Of a stretch of 64,000 nt of DNA, positions 44,825 through 53,423 are shown piece by piece. The stretch is from contig CAVTVQ010000007.1 in assembly GCA_963738205.1 (NCBI GenBank), forward strand, positions 1,240,001 through 1,304,000, given 5' to 3'. The notes under the pieces were generated by a model that saw only the letters and a program-made list of their open reading frames with translations, was not told the DNA's origin and did not search any database. Every line of letters begins with the position of its first letter. Position 1 is the first letter of the stretch. This stretch comes from DATFQE01 sp963738205. GTDB taxonomy: Bacteria > Actinomycetota > Thermoleophilia > Gaiellales > Gaiellaceae. The position numbers and the translations under genes are program-made.

Positions 44825-47569
44825 CTAGGGAGGAGCTTGCTGCGTGACCATCCGCCGCACGAGCTCCGTTCGTGAGGCGATCCCGAGCTTTCGATAGACG
44901 CGAGTGAGGTGGAACTCGACTGTCTTCGGGGTGACGAAAAGGATGGCGGCGACGTCCCGATTGCTCTTTCCCTCGGCCACCAGCCGCGCAATCTGAAGCT
45001 CCTGCAGCGTGAGCTGATCCCGGGCGGCAGGCTCGCGCCGCCGGGGCCTGAGACCGGACGCTCGAAGCTCGTTTCGCGCCCGTTCGGCGAACGGCGCGGC
45101 GCCGAGCGCGTCGAACGCCTCCGCTGCGGCGGTCAGACGGACGCGGGCGTCGCGCCGGTGACCCGCCCGGCGGAGGCGCTCGCCGTAGCAGAGCTCCGTT
45201 CGTGCGCGCTCGAAGGCGCTCGGCTCGTCGATGGCAAGGGCACGCTCGAACGCCCCCGACGCTGCGACGTCGTCGGCGGCCACGAGCCCGCGGCAGCGAA
45301 GCGCTGCCGCGCGAGTCCAGGTGATCTCCGTCGTCTTGGCACGGGCTTCGAGGCTGCGCAAGACACTCTCCGCCCGCGCCGTCTCGCCCAGGCGGACGTA
45401 CGTCTCGACGAGATCCGGCGCAACGCGAATCTGGTTCGGATTTCGGTGCCCCCCACGGTCGAGCGCGGCAACCGCTGGTGCGAGCTGCGTGACGGCCGCC
45501 TCGAGCTCGCCACGGGCGAGCTCGAGCAGGCCGAGCGCCGACCGCGCTCGAACCTCGTTACGGCGGTCCCCCAGCCTCAGCGCCGATTCGAGCGCGTGGG
45601 CCGCGTGAAGCCGACTGTCGTCGTCGCGCCCGAGCACCGCCTCGAACGTTGCTAGGCGGGAAAGGCAGTCGTCGAGCAGCTGTGGCGTGGCCAGGGCCTC
45701 GACGATCTGAACGGCCTCGACCGCCTCCGTGTACGCGCGTTCGAGGTTGCCGCTGTACCACTCGAGCTGGGCCTTCATGTGGAGGGCATAGCCGAGATCG
45801 CTGATCGCGCCGGCGGCCCGGCTGCGGGCGACCGCGCCCTCGAACAGGGGTCGGGACGAGTTGACGTCGCCCGCATAGAGCAACGTCGATGCCGCGTCGG
45901 CGACGACGATCTCCGTTTCGTGCGCCGCCTCGACCAGTTCGGCGCAGCGCCGCGCCACGGGCATGCCCTCGGGTACCCGTCCGGTGAGGACCCGCTGGAA
46001 CGAGACCACATGACACAGTTCCGCGTCGTCTTCTGCGCCTTCGCCCGCGAGCGCCCACGCCTCCTCGGCGAGCGTGTCGGCGAGGTCGACGTCGAGTCGG
46101 TGCTGTGCGACGGTGGCGGCATTCGTCAGCAGGATCGCGGCGGCGCGAGCGTCGAACTGCTCGAGCTCACGGGCGCCACCGACCATGAGCTCGAGCGCTG
46201 AGTCGAGCTTCCCCCGGTCGAAGTCGATGTAGGCACGCCGCGCTCGGGCTCGGGCGACTTCGATGTGCTCGAGGTCGCCCTCGACCGCTTCGTCGAGGAG
46301 CGCGCCGGCGCGATCGAGCCTGCCGGCGCGATAGGCGGCAACGCCGGCTTGAACGAGGCGCCTCGCCCGCGTGCGCGGCTCTCCTGTGAGGCGGGCGGCG
46401 CGCTCGAGCGCCTTCGCCTCCGACCAGACGCCGCCGCGGCGGCGCGCCGACTCGGCAGTCTCGACGAGTGCCGACGCGACCTGCTCGTCGGGGCCTCGAG
46501 TGGCGGCGGCGAGGTGCCAGGCACGGCGGTCAGGCTCGCCCGCCGCCTCGGCGGCCGCGGCTAGGGCGCGGTGCGCCTCGGTCCGCTCACGTTCGTCGGC
46601 CGCTCCGTAGATCGCGGAGCGGGCAAGTGGGTGCGAGAAGGCGACGGTCGATCCCACGGCTACGAGGCCCGCGACCTCGGCGGGTCCGAGGTCGGCGAGC
46701 CCGAGGTCCAGCCGCTCGAGCGCAACCGACAAGCCGTTTGCGTCACCGCTGTCGCTAGCCGCAACGATGCCCACGGCTCGGCGGGTCTGCGGCGGAAGGC
46801 GCTCGAGCTGCCCGAGGAAGCCTCTCTCCACGCTCGGCGCGGCGCCCAGCGGCTCCTTCAGGGGTTCGTCGCCGGCGAGCTGTGCGGGCGTCAGCCGCGA
46901 CGGGAGCTCGATCAGGGCCAACGGGTTTCCGAGCGCGATCTCGGCCAGCTGGTCGGCGATGAGGGCGGACGCGCCCTCGGGCAGCCTGCTGGCGAGCAGC
47001 TCCCTGGCGGCCGGAGCGTCGAGGGCGCCGAGCCTGAGCTCCGGCAGGCCGGGCGAGCTGAACGACCGGATCTCCGGCTCCCGGACACCGAAGAGCATCG
47101 CGACGCCGTCAGCGTCCAGCCGGCGCGCCGCGAATGTGATCGCTGCCGCTGATTCATCGTCCAGCCACTGCGCATCGTCGATCACGCACAGCAGCGGTCG
47201 GTCCTCCGCCGCGGCCGCGAGCAGGCTCAACGTCCCGCCGTAGACGGCGAGCCGGTCTCCGCTCGTGTCCTCACCCAGAGCGAGTGCGGCGCGCAACGCG
47301 TTCGCCTGGGACTCCGCCAGCACGGCAAGGGAAGCGAGAGCCGGGCGAAGCAGCTCGTGCAGCCCGGAGAACGCGATGTCCACCTCCGATTCCACGCCGA
47401 GCGCTCGGAGAGTGCGCAGGTCGCCGGCGCGCTCGATCGTCGCCTCGAGCAACGCGCTCTTGCCGATGCCCGCTTCGCCCTTGACGACCAGCGCGCCGCT
47501 CCTGCGGTTCCTGGCCGCCTCGAGCACCTCGTCGATGCGCGCTGACTCCCGCTCACGGCCGATCAGCAT
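44825..47569 (-). CDS. Large LuxR-family (MalT-like, ATP-dependent) transcriptional regulator
   Basis: 914 aa. An AAA/STAND ATPase at the N-terminus has Walker A GEAGIGKS at 31-38 and Walker B LLCVIDDAQWLDDE near 130. A long alpha-helical TPR-like region follows, and a C-terminal LuxR helix-turn-helix ends the protein (LTLQELQIARLVAEGKSNRD, AAILFVTPKTVEFHLTRVYR). Members sense a ligand through the repeats and activate transcription after ATP-driven oligomerisation. Target unknown; the divergent secreted protein at 47674 is a candidate. No frameshift. Confidence 0.93.
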   Translation of the reverse strand: MLIGRERESARIDEVLEAARNRRSGALVVKGEAGIGKSALLEATIERAGDLRTLRALGVESEVDIAFSGLHELLRPALASLAVLAESQANALRAALALGEDTSGDRLAVYGGTLSLLAAAAEDRPLLCVIDDAQWLDDESAAAITFAARRLDADGVAMLFGVREPEIRSFSSPGLPELRLGALDAPAARELLASRLPEGASALIADQLAEIALGNPLALIELPSRLTPAQLAGDEPLKEPLGAAPSVERGFLGQLERLPPQTRRAVGIVAASDSGDANGLSVALERLDLGLADLGPAEVAGLVAVGSTVAFSHPLARSAIYGAADERERTEAHRALAAAAEAAGEPDRRAWHLAAATRGPDEQVASALVETAESARRRGGVWSEAKALERAARLTGEPRTRARRLVQAGVAAYRAGRLDRAGALLDEAVEGDLEHIEVARARARRAYIDFDRGKLDSALELMVGGARELEQFDARAAAILLTNAATVAQHRLDVDLADTLAEEAWALAGEGAEDDAELCHVVSFQRVLTGRVPEGMPVARRCAELVEAAHETEIVVADAASTLLYAGDVNSSRPLFEGAVARSRAAGAISDLGYALHMKAQLEWYSGNLERAYTEAVEAVQIVEALATPQLLDDCLSRLATFEAVLGRDDDSRLHAAHALESALRLGDRRNEVRARSALGLLELARGELEAAVTQLAPAVAALDRGGHRNPNQIRVAPDLVETYVRLGETARAESVLRSLEARAKTTEITWTRAAALRCRGLVAADDVAASGAFERALAIDEPSAFERARTELCYGERLRRAGHRRDARVRLTAAAEAFDALGAAPFAERARNELRASGLRPRRREPAARDQLTLQELQIARLVAEGKSNRDVAAILFVTPKTVEFHLTRVYRKLGIASRTELVRRMVTQQAPP

Positions 47570-47673
47570 CGGGCTCGGAGCGTATCCCGGTTCCTGGGGA
47601 TTTCCCTAGTGCGAACGGCCGCTCCAGAGGACGAGGATCGAATCGCCCTGATGGAGCCGATCGAGGAGGAACC

Positions 47674-48264
47674 ATGAGCAACATCGCCTTGGCCCGGGTA
47701 CTTGGCCTGGTCGCCGCAGCGCTTGGGCTTGCCGCATTCATTGCGGGTGTCGCGGCGGCCGGCCCAGCCGCCGACCCCGCCGCACTCCAGCCGCCGCCGC
47801 CGCCGGGGACGGTGTGCCAGAACGACGGTCCGTGGACGATCTGCGGCAGAGAGACCCTCGATTCCTGGACGCTCGTCCCGATCTTCTCCCTGCCGTGCGG
47901 CCAGATCTACGAGTCGGCGGTCGATGCGCGCGACGCGCGGCGCTGGTACAGGGACGGCAAGCTCGTGAAGCGGCGCGTCGTGCAGGACGCGGAGGCGACG
48001 TGGGGGCTGTCCCCGACGGGAGCCGGGCCGACCGTCGACGTGAGCATCCACGCGAACTGGTGGGTCCAGCTCGCGACGCCGGGCGACGAATCGACGGGAA
48101 GCCTCACGGCGCACGGCAACTTTGCGACCGTCCATCTGCCGGGCGCGGGAGCCGCGCTGCACATTTCCGGCCTCGACCTGCCGGACGGCACGCATCGCGG
48201 CGTCTTCAGGTTCATCGACGACCCTGCCGCGGTCGAAGCACTGTGCGCGGCGCTGGCGTCCTGA
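47674..48264 (+). CDS. Secreted hypothetical protein (196 aa)
   Basis: Starts with a signal peptide (LARVLGLVAAALGLAAFIAGVAAAG-like, about residues 6-30) followed by a Pro-rich linker. The mature part has two Cys (in TVCQND and TICGRE, plus LPCGQI) and beta-rich sequence. GAGGA precedes the ATG. No family is recognised. It is divergent from the LuxR gene at 44825 and followed by a hairpin at 48293. Confidence 0.75.
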   Translation: MSNIALARVLGLVAAALGLAAFIAGVAAAGPAADPAALQPPPPPGTVCQNDGPWTICGRETLDSWTLVPIFSLPCGQIYESAVDARDARRWYRDGKLVKRRVVQDAEATWGLSPTGAGPTVDVSIHANWWVQLATPGDESTGSLTAHGNFATVHLPGAGAALHISGLDLPDGTHRGVFRFIDDPAAVEALCAALAS

Positions 48265-48292
48265 GCCCGCTCGCATAAACGACGAGGCAGAC

Positions 48293-48315
48293 GCGCCGGC
48301 CCAACGGGCCGGCGC
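48293..48315. terminator. Hairpin terminator between convergent genes
   Basis: Perfect 10-bp stem GCGCCGGCCC / GGGCCGGCGC with an AAC loop, between the secreted protein at 47674 and the convergent cupin gene. Confidence 0.75.
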
Positions 48316-48330
48316 GACCGCCGACTAGGC

Positions 48331-48795
48331 TCAGCTCTCGCCGTCCCAGTAGTCGAGCGACGGCCCCGGCCGGCTGAGGAAGATGCGCTCTCCCTTCGCG
48401 TCTCGCGCGCCCACCTTGCCGCTGTCGCGGTACTCGACGAGCTCGGGCATCAGCAGCGACGAGAGCATGAGGATGCGAACCGGAGCGTCCCCGTCGTTCC
48501 GCACCTGATGCGCCCCCTCCGGGCCGCGCCGAAAGCACGCGACGTCTCCTTCGGACAGCTCGCGCTCCCCCTCGGGCGTGCGAAGCGTCGGCCGTCCGCG
48601 CAGGACGACGAGCCACTCCTCGTTCGCGTGATGGTGGTGGTAGGGCCAGAGCTTCTTGCCGGGATCGACCTCGTAGACGGTGCCGCCGATCAGCTCGGCC
48701 CCGATCCGCCGTCGGATCGACGCTTCCCTGATCCGGAACCCGTCGTGCTCCTCGACGTCGTCCCACTCGTCCGCAAAGAGGTTGGCGATTTCCAT
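48331..48795 (-). CDS. Cupin-domain protein
   Basis: 154 aa, single cupin. The metal-binding strand is KLWPYHHHHANEEWLVVL, with the second conserved region EGDVACFRRGPEGAHQVRND. The His-rich segment and Glu match cupin metal ligands. Substrate unknown; related bacterial single cupins act as isomerases, dioxygenases or sugar-binding proteins. The ATG at 48795 is chosen by domain position; a longer ORF upstream has no cupin character. Confidence 0.85.
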   Translation of the reverse strand: MEIANLFADEWDDVEEHDGFRIREASIRRRIGAELIGGTVYEVDPGKKLWPYHHHHANEEWLVVLRGRPTLRTPEGERELSEGDVACFRRGPEGAHQVRNDGDAPVRILMLSSLLMPELVEYRDSGKVGARDAKGERIFLSRPGPSLDYWDGES

Positions 48796-48885
48796 CGGCG
48801 AGCAGACTAACCGGGCAATCCGCCTCGTCGGCACCGCGGTAGTGGCAGTTGGAAAGCGGCGACAACGCTCAAGGGGGGTTCCACC

Positions 48886-49474
48886 ATGTTGACGACCACT
48901 TCCGCGCCGCGACGCTGGAGCGTCGTGGCGCTGGCGGCGGTAACTTTGACACTGGCGTTCGCGACATCCGCAACGGCAGTCCGATCGCTCTTCTTCGAGG
49001 AGACGGCCGCGGCCTTCTGGTACGTGCCGCACCAGTGTGCCGACGGCTCGACGGTGGAGGGGACACTGTTGGTGCAGACCACACGCGACTTCGAGTCACC
49101 CGATACCGAAGATCCGGATCCGACCGCAAGGTTGCAGTTCCTCGCGGTGTGCCCGGACGGCACGTTCGTTCAGCTGGGGGGCGCCGGCCACCCCGGCGAC
49201 GATCACGAGCGCGGAGAACCTCAAGAGCGTCACGGCCGTGGGGTCGGGAATCGCCCGGGACAACCTCGGCGGGACGCACGAAGTCTCCTTCGACGTGACA
49301 TGGACGGCCGTCGGGCCGCTCGAGACGACGGTCAACGGTCGGGGAAGCAAGCGGCAGGAGCGCGAGGCGACCGCGACCGGCCGGGTCACCTTCGACGGAG
49401 CGGTCATCGTCGACGGTCAGAGCAACCACCCGACTCGTCCAGCCCCGTTCATCCGCGTCGACACGGAGAAGTAG
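48886..49474 (+). CDS. Secreted hypothetical protein, frameshifted
   Basis: Starts with a signal-like segment (WSVVALAAVTLTLAFATSATA). The first frame runs to about 49176; deleting one G from the six-G run at 49176-49181 continues into a frame (GAPATPATITSAENLKSVTA through RVTFDGAVIVDGQ) that ends at 49474. The restored protein of about 195 aa is beta-rich with a Cys pair. No family is recognised. A homopolymer insertion is the simplest explanation. Confidence 0.7.
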
Positions 49475-49499
49475 TGCGGCTGCCCTAAGCTGTCCGGGC

Positions 49500-49572
49500 G
49501 GGCGGTTAGCTCAGTTGGGAGAGCACCTGCCTTACAAGCAGGGGGTCGCTGGTTCGAGCCCGGCACCGCCCA
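49500..49572 (+). tRNA. tRNA-Val (anticodon TAC)
   Basis: 73-nt cloverleaf. The acceptor GGGCGGT pairs with its 3' strand, followed by discriminator A. The D-arm contains AGCTCAGTTGGGAGAGC, the anticodon stem-loop CCTGC-CTTACAA-GCAGG gives TAC, and the T-arm contains GGTTCGAGCCC. The accessory stretch starts just after it. Confidence 0.97.
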
Positions 49573-49623
49573 TCGTATGGTTGACCCAGATCGCCGCGGC
49601 TGAGCGACTTCCAAAAAGGCCGC

Positions 49624-49643
49624 ATGGCTGCAAAATGGCTGCA
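49624..49643. repeat. Paired 9-bp direct repeat ATGGCTGCA
   Basis: ATGGCTGCA occurs twice with two bases between (period 11). One of four paired repeats in the 1.1 kb after tRNA-Val. Confidence 0.8.
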
Positions 49644-49747
49644 CTGAGGGTTTGCGCTCGCTCCCTAGCAAGCAGCGAAGCGGCCCCACTCTTAGTGCAA
49701 CGGCCAAATAGCCGGCAGGCGAAGCCGGGCAAAATGCCCTATGGCAC

Positions 49748-49773
49748 AGAACCTGCTCAACCAAGCGGGTTCT
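49748..49773 (+). terminator. Terminator-like hairpin followed by TTTTC
   Basis: Stem AGAACCTGCT / AGCGGGTTCT (one G-T pair), six-base loop, then GCGCGC and a short T run. It could end the tRNA-Val transcript or a lost gene. Confidence 0.55.
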
Positions 49774-49779
49774 GCGCGC

Positions 49780-49801
49780 TTTTCTACCCGACTTTCTACC
49801 C
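49780..49801. repeat. Paired direct repeat TTTCTACCC
   Basis: TTTCTACCC occurs twice with three bases between (period 12), 138 bp after the ATGGCTGCA pair. Confidence 0.7.
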
Positions 49802-49926
49802 ATGGCGTTCCGAAAATCAAGCAAGCGGCAAAGCGAGTGCGGACTACCCTTCTCCCTCGTTGACCCCACCTGTGGACACTGCGACAATCAGTCGCTCACA
49901 TCCAGGGGTCAAGAAGGAGCGACAAG

Positions 49927-50376
49927 ATGAGACGACTCCTGGTGATTCTGGCGGTCATCGGCGCTCTCGCCGCACCTGTCAGTGCGCAGAGCAGTACGAC
50001 CGTGGAGCGGCTGACGTTTGACGACACCTTCCCGCTCTGCAACGGCGACCCGATCCACTTGTCAGGAAGGTTGCTGGGCGTGTTCTCGGAGACCACGACT
50101 CCCTCAGGCGGCGCCGTCTTCGCGTTCCACTTCCAGCCGCAGGGTGTAACCGGAGTCGATCTGGTGACCGGCACGGTCTTCCACGCAACAGGCCTCACGC
50201 GTGACTTGATCGTGAACTCACCGCCAGGCGGAACCACGGAGACATTCGTGAACCGCTTCCACATTCAGGCCACGGGCGGCGCCGAGAGTTACATCGTCAG
50301 CCAGCTGTTTCACATCACCATCGCTCCCGACGGCACGGTAAGGGTCGAGGTCGACAACTTCACGTCCACCTGCTAA
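49927..50376 (+). CDS. Secreted hypothetical protein (149 aa)
   Basis: Signal peptide (LLVILAVIGALAAPVSAQS) and a beta-rich mature part with Cys at LCNGDP and at the C-terminus (NFTSTC). AAGGAG lies upstream of the ATG. The sequence (FHFQPQGVTGVDLVTGTVFH) resembles small secreted beta-sandwich proteins of Actinomycetota, but no domain is named with confidence. Followed by a strong terminator at 50421. Confidence 0.75.
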   Translation: MRRLLVILAVIGALAAPVSAQSSTTVERLTFDDTFPLCNGDPIHLSGRLLGVFSETTTPSGGAVFAFHFQPQGVTGVDLVTGTVFHATGLTRDLIVNSPPGGTTETFVNRFHIQATGGAESYIVSQLFHITIAPDGTVRVEVDNFTSTC

Positions 50377-50420
50377 CTCGCCGCGGCTCACAACGGGGCA
50401 AACGGCAGTCAAGAGCACGG

Positions 50421-50446
50421 GAAGGGGCGGCCATAGCCGCCCCTTC
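50421..50446 (+). terminator. Terminator after the secreted protein gene
   Basis: Perfect 11-bp stem GAAGGGGCGGC / GCCGCCCCTTC with a CATA loop, then TTCC. Confidence 0.75.
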
Positions 50447-50502
50447 TTCCTCGACTCGGCGGTGACTTCATTCTGAAAAAAGAGTTCTAACCAGGCTGCC
50501 GC

Positions 50503-50522
50503 GGTGTGGTCCCGGTGTGGTC
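50503..50522. repeat. Paired direct repeat GGTGTGGTC, copy 1
   Basis: GGTGTGGTC twice with CC between (period 11). The whole 20-base unit recurs at 50666-50685. Confidence 0.8.
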
Positions 50523-50665
50523 TCGACAGCTGTGTCGGGGCCGCAAAGCCGCTTCCTGACTCAACCGGCGTTTCCCGGCCCGGAAACGAAAGACCCTCGC
50601 AACCATGGCGGTTTCGCTCAACCATGGGGAACGCACCCGCGGTGGAGGTCGTCAAATGCTGTGCC

Positions 50666-50685
50666 CGTGTGGTCCCGGTGTGGTC
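50666..50685. repeat. Paired direct repeat GGTGTGGTC, copy 2
   Basis: Same unit as 50503-50522 (first base of the first half is C), 163 bp further on and in the same orientation. Confidence 0.8.
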
Positions 50686-50981
50686 TCGCGGTACTCGAGG
50701 GGGACGCGCCCCGCGGAGGTGGGGCCTCCGTGCGGGGCGCGGCCACAGTTTCCCCAGCCCGCGTCAGTCAGGGGAGCACGGCGGGCCACATAGGAAGAAC
50801 CAGGAGAGACCAATTTCTTGCGCGATGGACGCGTCCACCCAGGCCACTAGGCGTGTGTCGCTGCGCGTCGTAGGCTCAACCGGGGCCGGTGGCGCTACAG
50901 CGCCGAAGGCGCCGCGGGCGTTCAGTTCACCGCCGGCCCGCCGCTCGACATCGCGATCGCGGCTGAACGAAGGGCCACTCG

Positions 50982-51296
50982 TTATTCGGATGCTTCCGAG
51001 GGCTCGGGCTTCAGCAGGTCGAGCAATGCACCCACGTCCTGGCCGTGCTGAGCCGGATGACGCATCGAGCGGTCGCGGTTCAGCCGGTATTGGTTTCGGC
51101 GACCCACTCGGCGGCGCTCGACGAACCCGGCGTCAACTAGGTCGGCGACGATCCGCTGGGCGGCTCTTTCCGTGATTCCTACCTGTTGGGCGACGTCACG
51201 GAGGCGAACGCCGGAGTCGCCTGCGATGCAGAGCAGGACCTGCGTGTGGTTCGTGACGAACGTCCAGCCGCCGGGTTGTGAGGACTCGATTGACAT
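50982..51296 (-). CDS. Winged-helix DNA-binding protein (MarR/ArsR-like)
   Basis: 104 aa. A recognisable helix-turn-helix (VRLRDVAQQVGITERAAQRI followed by VADLVDAGFVERRRVGRRNQ) sits in the first 65 residues; the C-terminal part is short and charged and may serve for dimerisation. The ATG at 51296 is taken over one 60 bp upstream because the domain follows directly. It probably represses a nearby promoter; the divergent pair of small genes at 51414 and 51690 are candidates. Ligand unknown. Confidence 0.75.
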   Translation of the reverse strand: MSIESSQPGGWTFVTNHTQVLLCIAGDSGVRLRDVAQQVGITERAAQRIVADLVDAGFVERRRVGRRNQYRLNRDRSMRHPAQHGQDVGALLDLLKPEPSEASE

Positions 51297-51413
51297 GTAC
51301 GTCTTAGATTGCGTATATTCGCTGTCGTGAGTGGTGAGTCGCGATACTGGACTCATAGGTTAACACCCGTTGGCATCGCCTGATCGGTCGGACTCTGCGG
51401 ACGCAAGGGCAAC

Positions 51414-51674
51414 ATGGCTCTGTACGAAATCCTCCTACGCTATGACGACCGCGACGAAGTGCGCTTGGGCGACTCTCCACTCGAGGTCGGAAGCAGTGTC
51501 GAGATAGCGGGAAGCGCGTGGCTCGTTCAGGGTGAGCGGGCCCGGCGCGGAAGAAGGGCGGCTCGCTTCGTCTGCGTGGAGTTGGACGAGGAATCGCGCG
51601 AGCTCCGCGCCCGCTCATCGGATCTCATCGGCCGCTCGCGTGAACTGCCGGAGATTGAGGCCGAACCCGAATAG
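51414..51674 (+). CDS. Small hypothetical protein (86 aa)
   Basis: Starts MALYEILLRYDDRDEVRLGD, with a beta-strand-like first half (LEVGSSVEIAGSAWLV) and an acidic C-terminal half. It looks like a small beta-barrel-type domain but no family is recognised. It is 16 bp upstream of the next small gene and probably co-transcribed with it. Divergent from the winged-helix gene. Confidence 0.6.
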   Translation: MALYEILLRYDDRDEVRLGDSPLEVGSSVEIAGSAWLVQGERARRGRRAARFVCVELDEESRELRARSSDLIGRSRELPEIEAEPE

Positions 51675-51689
51675 GTCAGGAGGCTCGGA

Positions 51690-52046
51690 GTGGGCGAGCA
51701 GCGAAGCTCAATCGAACGAGCGGCCAACCAGTCGCTGTACGCGGCGGTCAACGAGCGCGTAAAGGAGATCAACGAAGCGTTCGACGGCCTCGGCTCGTTG
51801 GGCGACTGGATCTGCGAGTGCGCGGACCCCGAATGCACCAAGCCGGTGCCGCTGACGCATGAGGAGTACGAAGCCGTGCGCACTAGGCCGAGATGTTTCC
51901 TCGTCCTCCCTAACGATGCGCACGTGCTCTTTGAGGTCGAGAACGTGGTCGAGCGCCACGATCGCTACTGGGTCGTGGAGAAGATCGGCGTTGCGGCCGA
52001 ACTCGCCGAAAGGCGGGCAAGATTGCAGGCCACTCATTTCGAGTGA
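51690..52046 (+). CDS. Small Cys-motif hypothetical protein (118 aa)
   Basis: GTG start. The N-terminus is a helix (RAANQSLYAAVNERVKEINE) followed by a compact Cys motif CECADPECTKPVPLTHEEYE, then RTRPRCFLVLPNDAHVLFEV. Similar small proteins with a CEC-x4-C motif occur widely in Thermoleophilia and relatives, from memory; their function is unknown. The motif could bind a metal. Confidence 0.65.
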   Translation: MGEQRSSIERAANQSLYAAVNERVKEINEAFDGLGSLGDWICECADPECTKPVPLTHEEYEAVRTRPRCFLVLPNDAHVLFEVENVVERHDRYWVVEKIGVAAELAERRARLQATHFE

Positions 52047-52309
52047 GCAAACCGGTTCCTCGGAGCCGACCGACGGCAAACGCCCCTCCGCGGGAAACGA
52101 TGCTGCATGGCTCGAGAAGCTCTCCTTCGTCCGTCGGGTGGGCGACGGCCAAGGCAGGAGCCTCCCTCGTCGCGCCCGGGTAACCATGGGCGCCTTGGGC
52201 GCGTTGCACCGACACGTGCGGCGCGCTCAGACCGGCGGCGCAGCTAGGGCGCGCGCCCACGTCTAGCGACAGCGATGGCTGCGACGCCTGCTCATGCGAA
52301 CATGCGTTC
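52047..52309. other. Intergenic stretch
   Basis: About 260 bases between the Cys-motif gene and the fragment at 52310. No protein-like frame, hairpin or repeat stands out. Confidence 0.4.
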
Positions 52310-52810
52310 GTGACCTCACAGGGCACCGCGCACGGCCGCTTCACCCGCGCGATCGAGCGGCGGCAGCTCCGCGGCGCCGAGATCGCCGCACGCGAGCTCG
52401 GACGCTTATCACCAGCCGACGCGCTCGCCCTGGTGCTCCTCATCCTCGAACAGGCGCCCCATCGCTCCGAACGAGCGGCGGCCCGATGGGTCTCGCTGTT
52501 CCTCCGACTCGCGCGCGCTTGCCCCCGCTCCGGAGTCGTCTTCCCAGGAGATCATTTCCGCAGCGAGCGCAGAAGCGGGCGCCCGCCCGATTCCGGAACC
52601 CACACTGGTCGCAAAATTCTTGCGCCATCTACTCGGACTCTCGAGCCTGACACGCTGAGATCGGCGATTCAAGGAGGCCGGACCGCCGCCTCGTCGCTCA
52701 GCCGCTCGAGCTTGGTCGGAACCCCTTTCGCCGCGCACTCGAATTCGACCCTCTGCGCGTGCTTGAGACAACAACCTGCGCGGCTGGGTGCTGGCGCCAG
52801 CGCAGCCTAA
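52310..52810 (+). CDS. Hypothetical protein, likely truncated or degenerate at its C-terminus
   Basis: GTG start. The first 75 residues (TAHGRFTRAIERRQLRGAEI, AARELGRLSPADALALVLLI, ERAAARWVSLFLRLARACP) match a common small actinobacterial helical family in which A-x-RW follows a helix. From about residue 76 the sequence loses that character and runs antisense to a zinc-ribbon ORF at 52440-52628. The real protein probably ends early or the gene is broken. Function unknown. Confidence 0.4.
   Translation: MTSQGTAHGRFTRAIERRQLRGAEIAARELGRLSPADALALVLLILEQAPHRSERAAARWVSLFLRLARACPRSGVVFPGDHFRSERRSGRPPDSGTHTGRKILAPSTRTLEPDTLRSAIQGGRTAASSLSRSSLVGTPFAAHSNSTLCACLRQQPARLGAGASAA
52440..52628 (-). CDS. 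Small zinc-ribbon protein (possible)
   Basis: 62 aa. MAQEFCDQCGFRNRAGARFC followed by ARCGNDLL has the two CxxC pairs of a zinc ribbon at the N-terminus. The rest is basic and low complexity. It lies antisense to the C-terminal part of 52310-52810; both cannot be fully functional. The Cys spacing is convincing, the rest is not. Confidence 0.4.
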   Translation of the reverse strand: MAQEFCDQCGFRNRAGARFCARCGNDLLGRRLRSGGKRARVGGTARPIGPPLVRSDGAPVRG

Positions 52811-52820
52811 AAAGGGTTAG

Positions 52821-53279
52821 GAGATCAGAGTCACCTACGCCTGCAACGGCGCAAAGGGCGACAAGGGCGACCCCGGCCCCGCCAACCTGGCGGCGCTGCA
52901 AGGCTCACCCTGCACCTTCGACGGCAAGCCGTCCAAGCTCGACGTGAGCGTCGACAACGTCACCGGCGCGGTCAGCATGACCTGCACACCCGTCTACGAA
53001 GTCAGCGCTACGGTGACGGGCGGGTCACTGATTTTCTTGCTGGACGACCTGACGATCGGCCTCTCGGCGACCCATTCGTGCGGCCCGGTCACGTCCTGCT
53101 CGACCCTGATGCCGAAGGGACATCACGTCCGGGTGATTGTCACTGGCACACCAAATCCGTTCAGGTTCACCTGCCCGGGCGGGTCGCAGCAAGACGCGAC
53201 ATGGGAGCACGGGTTCAACGGAACGTGTGAAACCGCTTCGCTGAGCGGCGACTTCGTCGTCACCGCGAACATCCCGTAG
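52821..53279 (+). pseudogene. Fragment of a secreted collagen-like/beta protein gene
   Basis: The frame opens right after a stop codon at 52818 without any start codon and reads TYACNGAKGDKGDPGPANLA, a short collagen-like G-x-y run, then a beta domain with Cys pairs (HSCGPVTSCSTLM, FTCPGGSQ) to 53279. A GTG at 52944 could start a 111-aa product lacking the first part. It looks like the 3' part of a gene whose signal peptide and 5' end were deleted. Related in style to the intact collagen-like gene at 53424. Confidence 0.55.
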
Positions 53280-53302
53280 CCACCACCACAACAACCACCA
53301 AC

Positions 53303-53331
53303 ACGGGGCCGGTCACCACGACGGCCCCCGT
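53303..53331 (+). terminator. Hairpin after the fragment gene
   Basis: ACGGGGCCG pairs with CGGCCCCCGT (one bulge), followed by CTTTACC. Confidence 0.5.
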
Positions 53332-53355
53332 CTTTACCGTTGAGGCGGTCGAATC

Positions 53356-53395
53356 GGGGCCGGGTCGGGCTCGATGCGCGACCCGGCCCCTTTTT
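53356..53395 (+). terminator. Intrinsic terminator with T-tract
   Basis: 11-bp stem GGGGCCGGGTC / GACCCGGCCCC directly followed by TTTTT. The only strong stem-plus-T-tract terminator in the window, lying at the end of the plus-strand fragment gene and just before the convergent collagen-like gene. Confidence 0.85.
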
Positions 53396-53423
53396 CGAGG
53401 CTATGGTGAACCGAACCTGGGCG

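Larger units (their letters stand above)
49573..49926. other. Gene-free stretch downstream of tRNA-Val
   Basis: About 350 bases with no protein-like frame. It holds two tandem short repeats (49624-49643 and 49780-49801) and a terminator-like hairpin (49748-49773), listed separately. The composition is visibly more AT-rich than the surroundings, consistent with foreign or decayed DNA. Confidence 0.6.
50447..50981. other. Stretch without a recognised gene
   Basis: About 535 bases between the terminator and the winged-helix gene. Frames are short and repeat-like. It contains two copies of a paired GGTGTGGTC repeat (50503 and 50666). Confidence 0.5.

Noticed and set aside
49573..50685. CRISPR array
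   Set aside because: The repeats are 9-10 bp, paired and of different sequences, with no regular 30-40 bp spacers and no cas genes.
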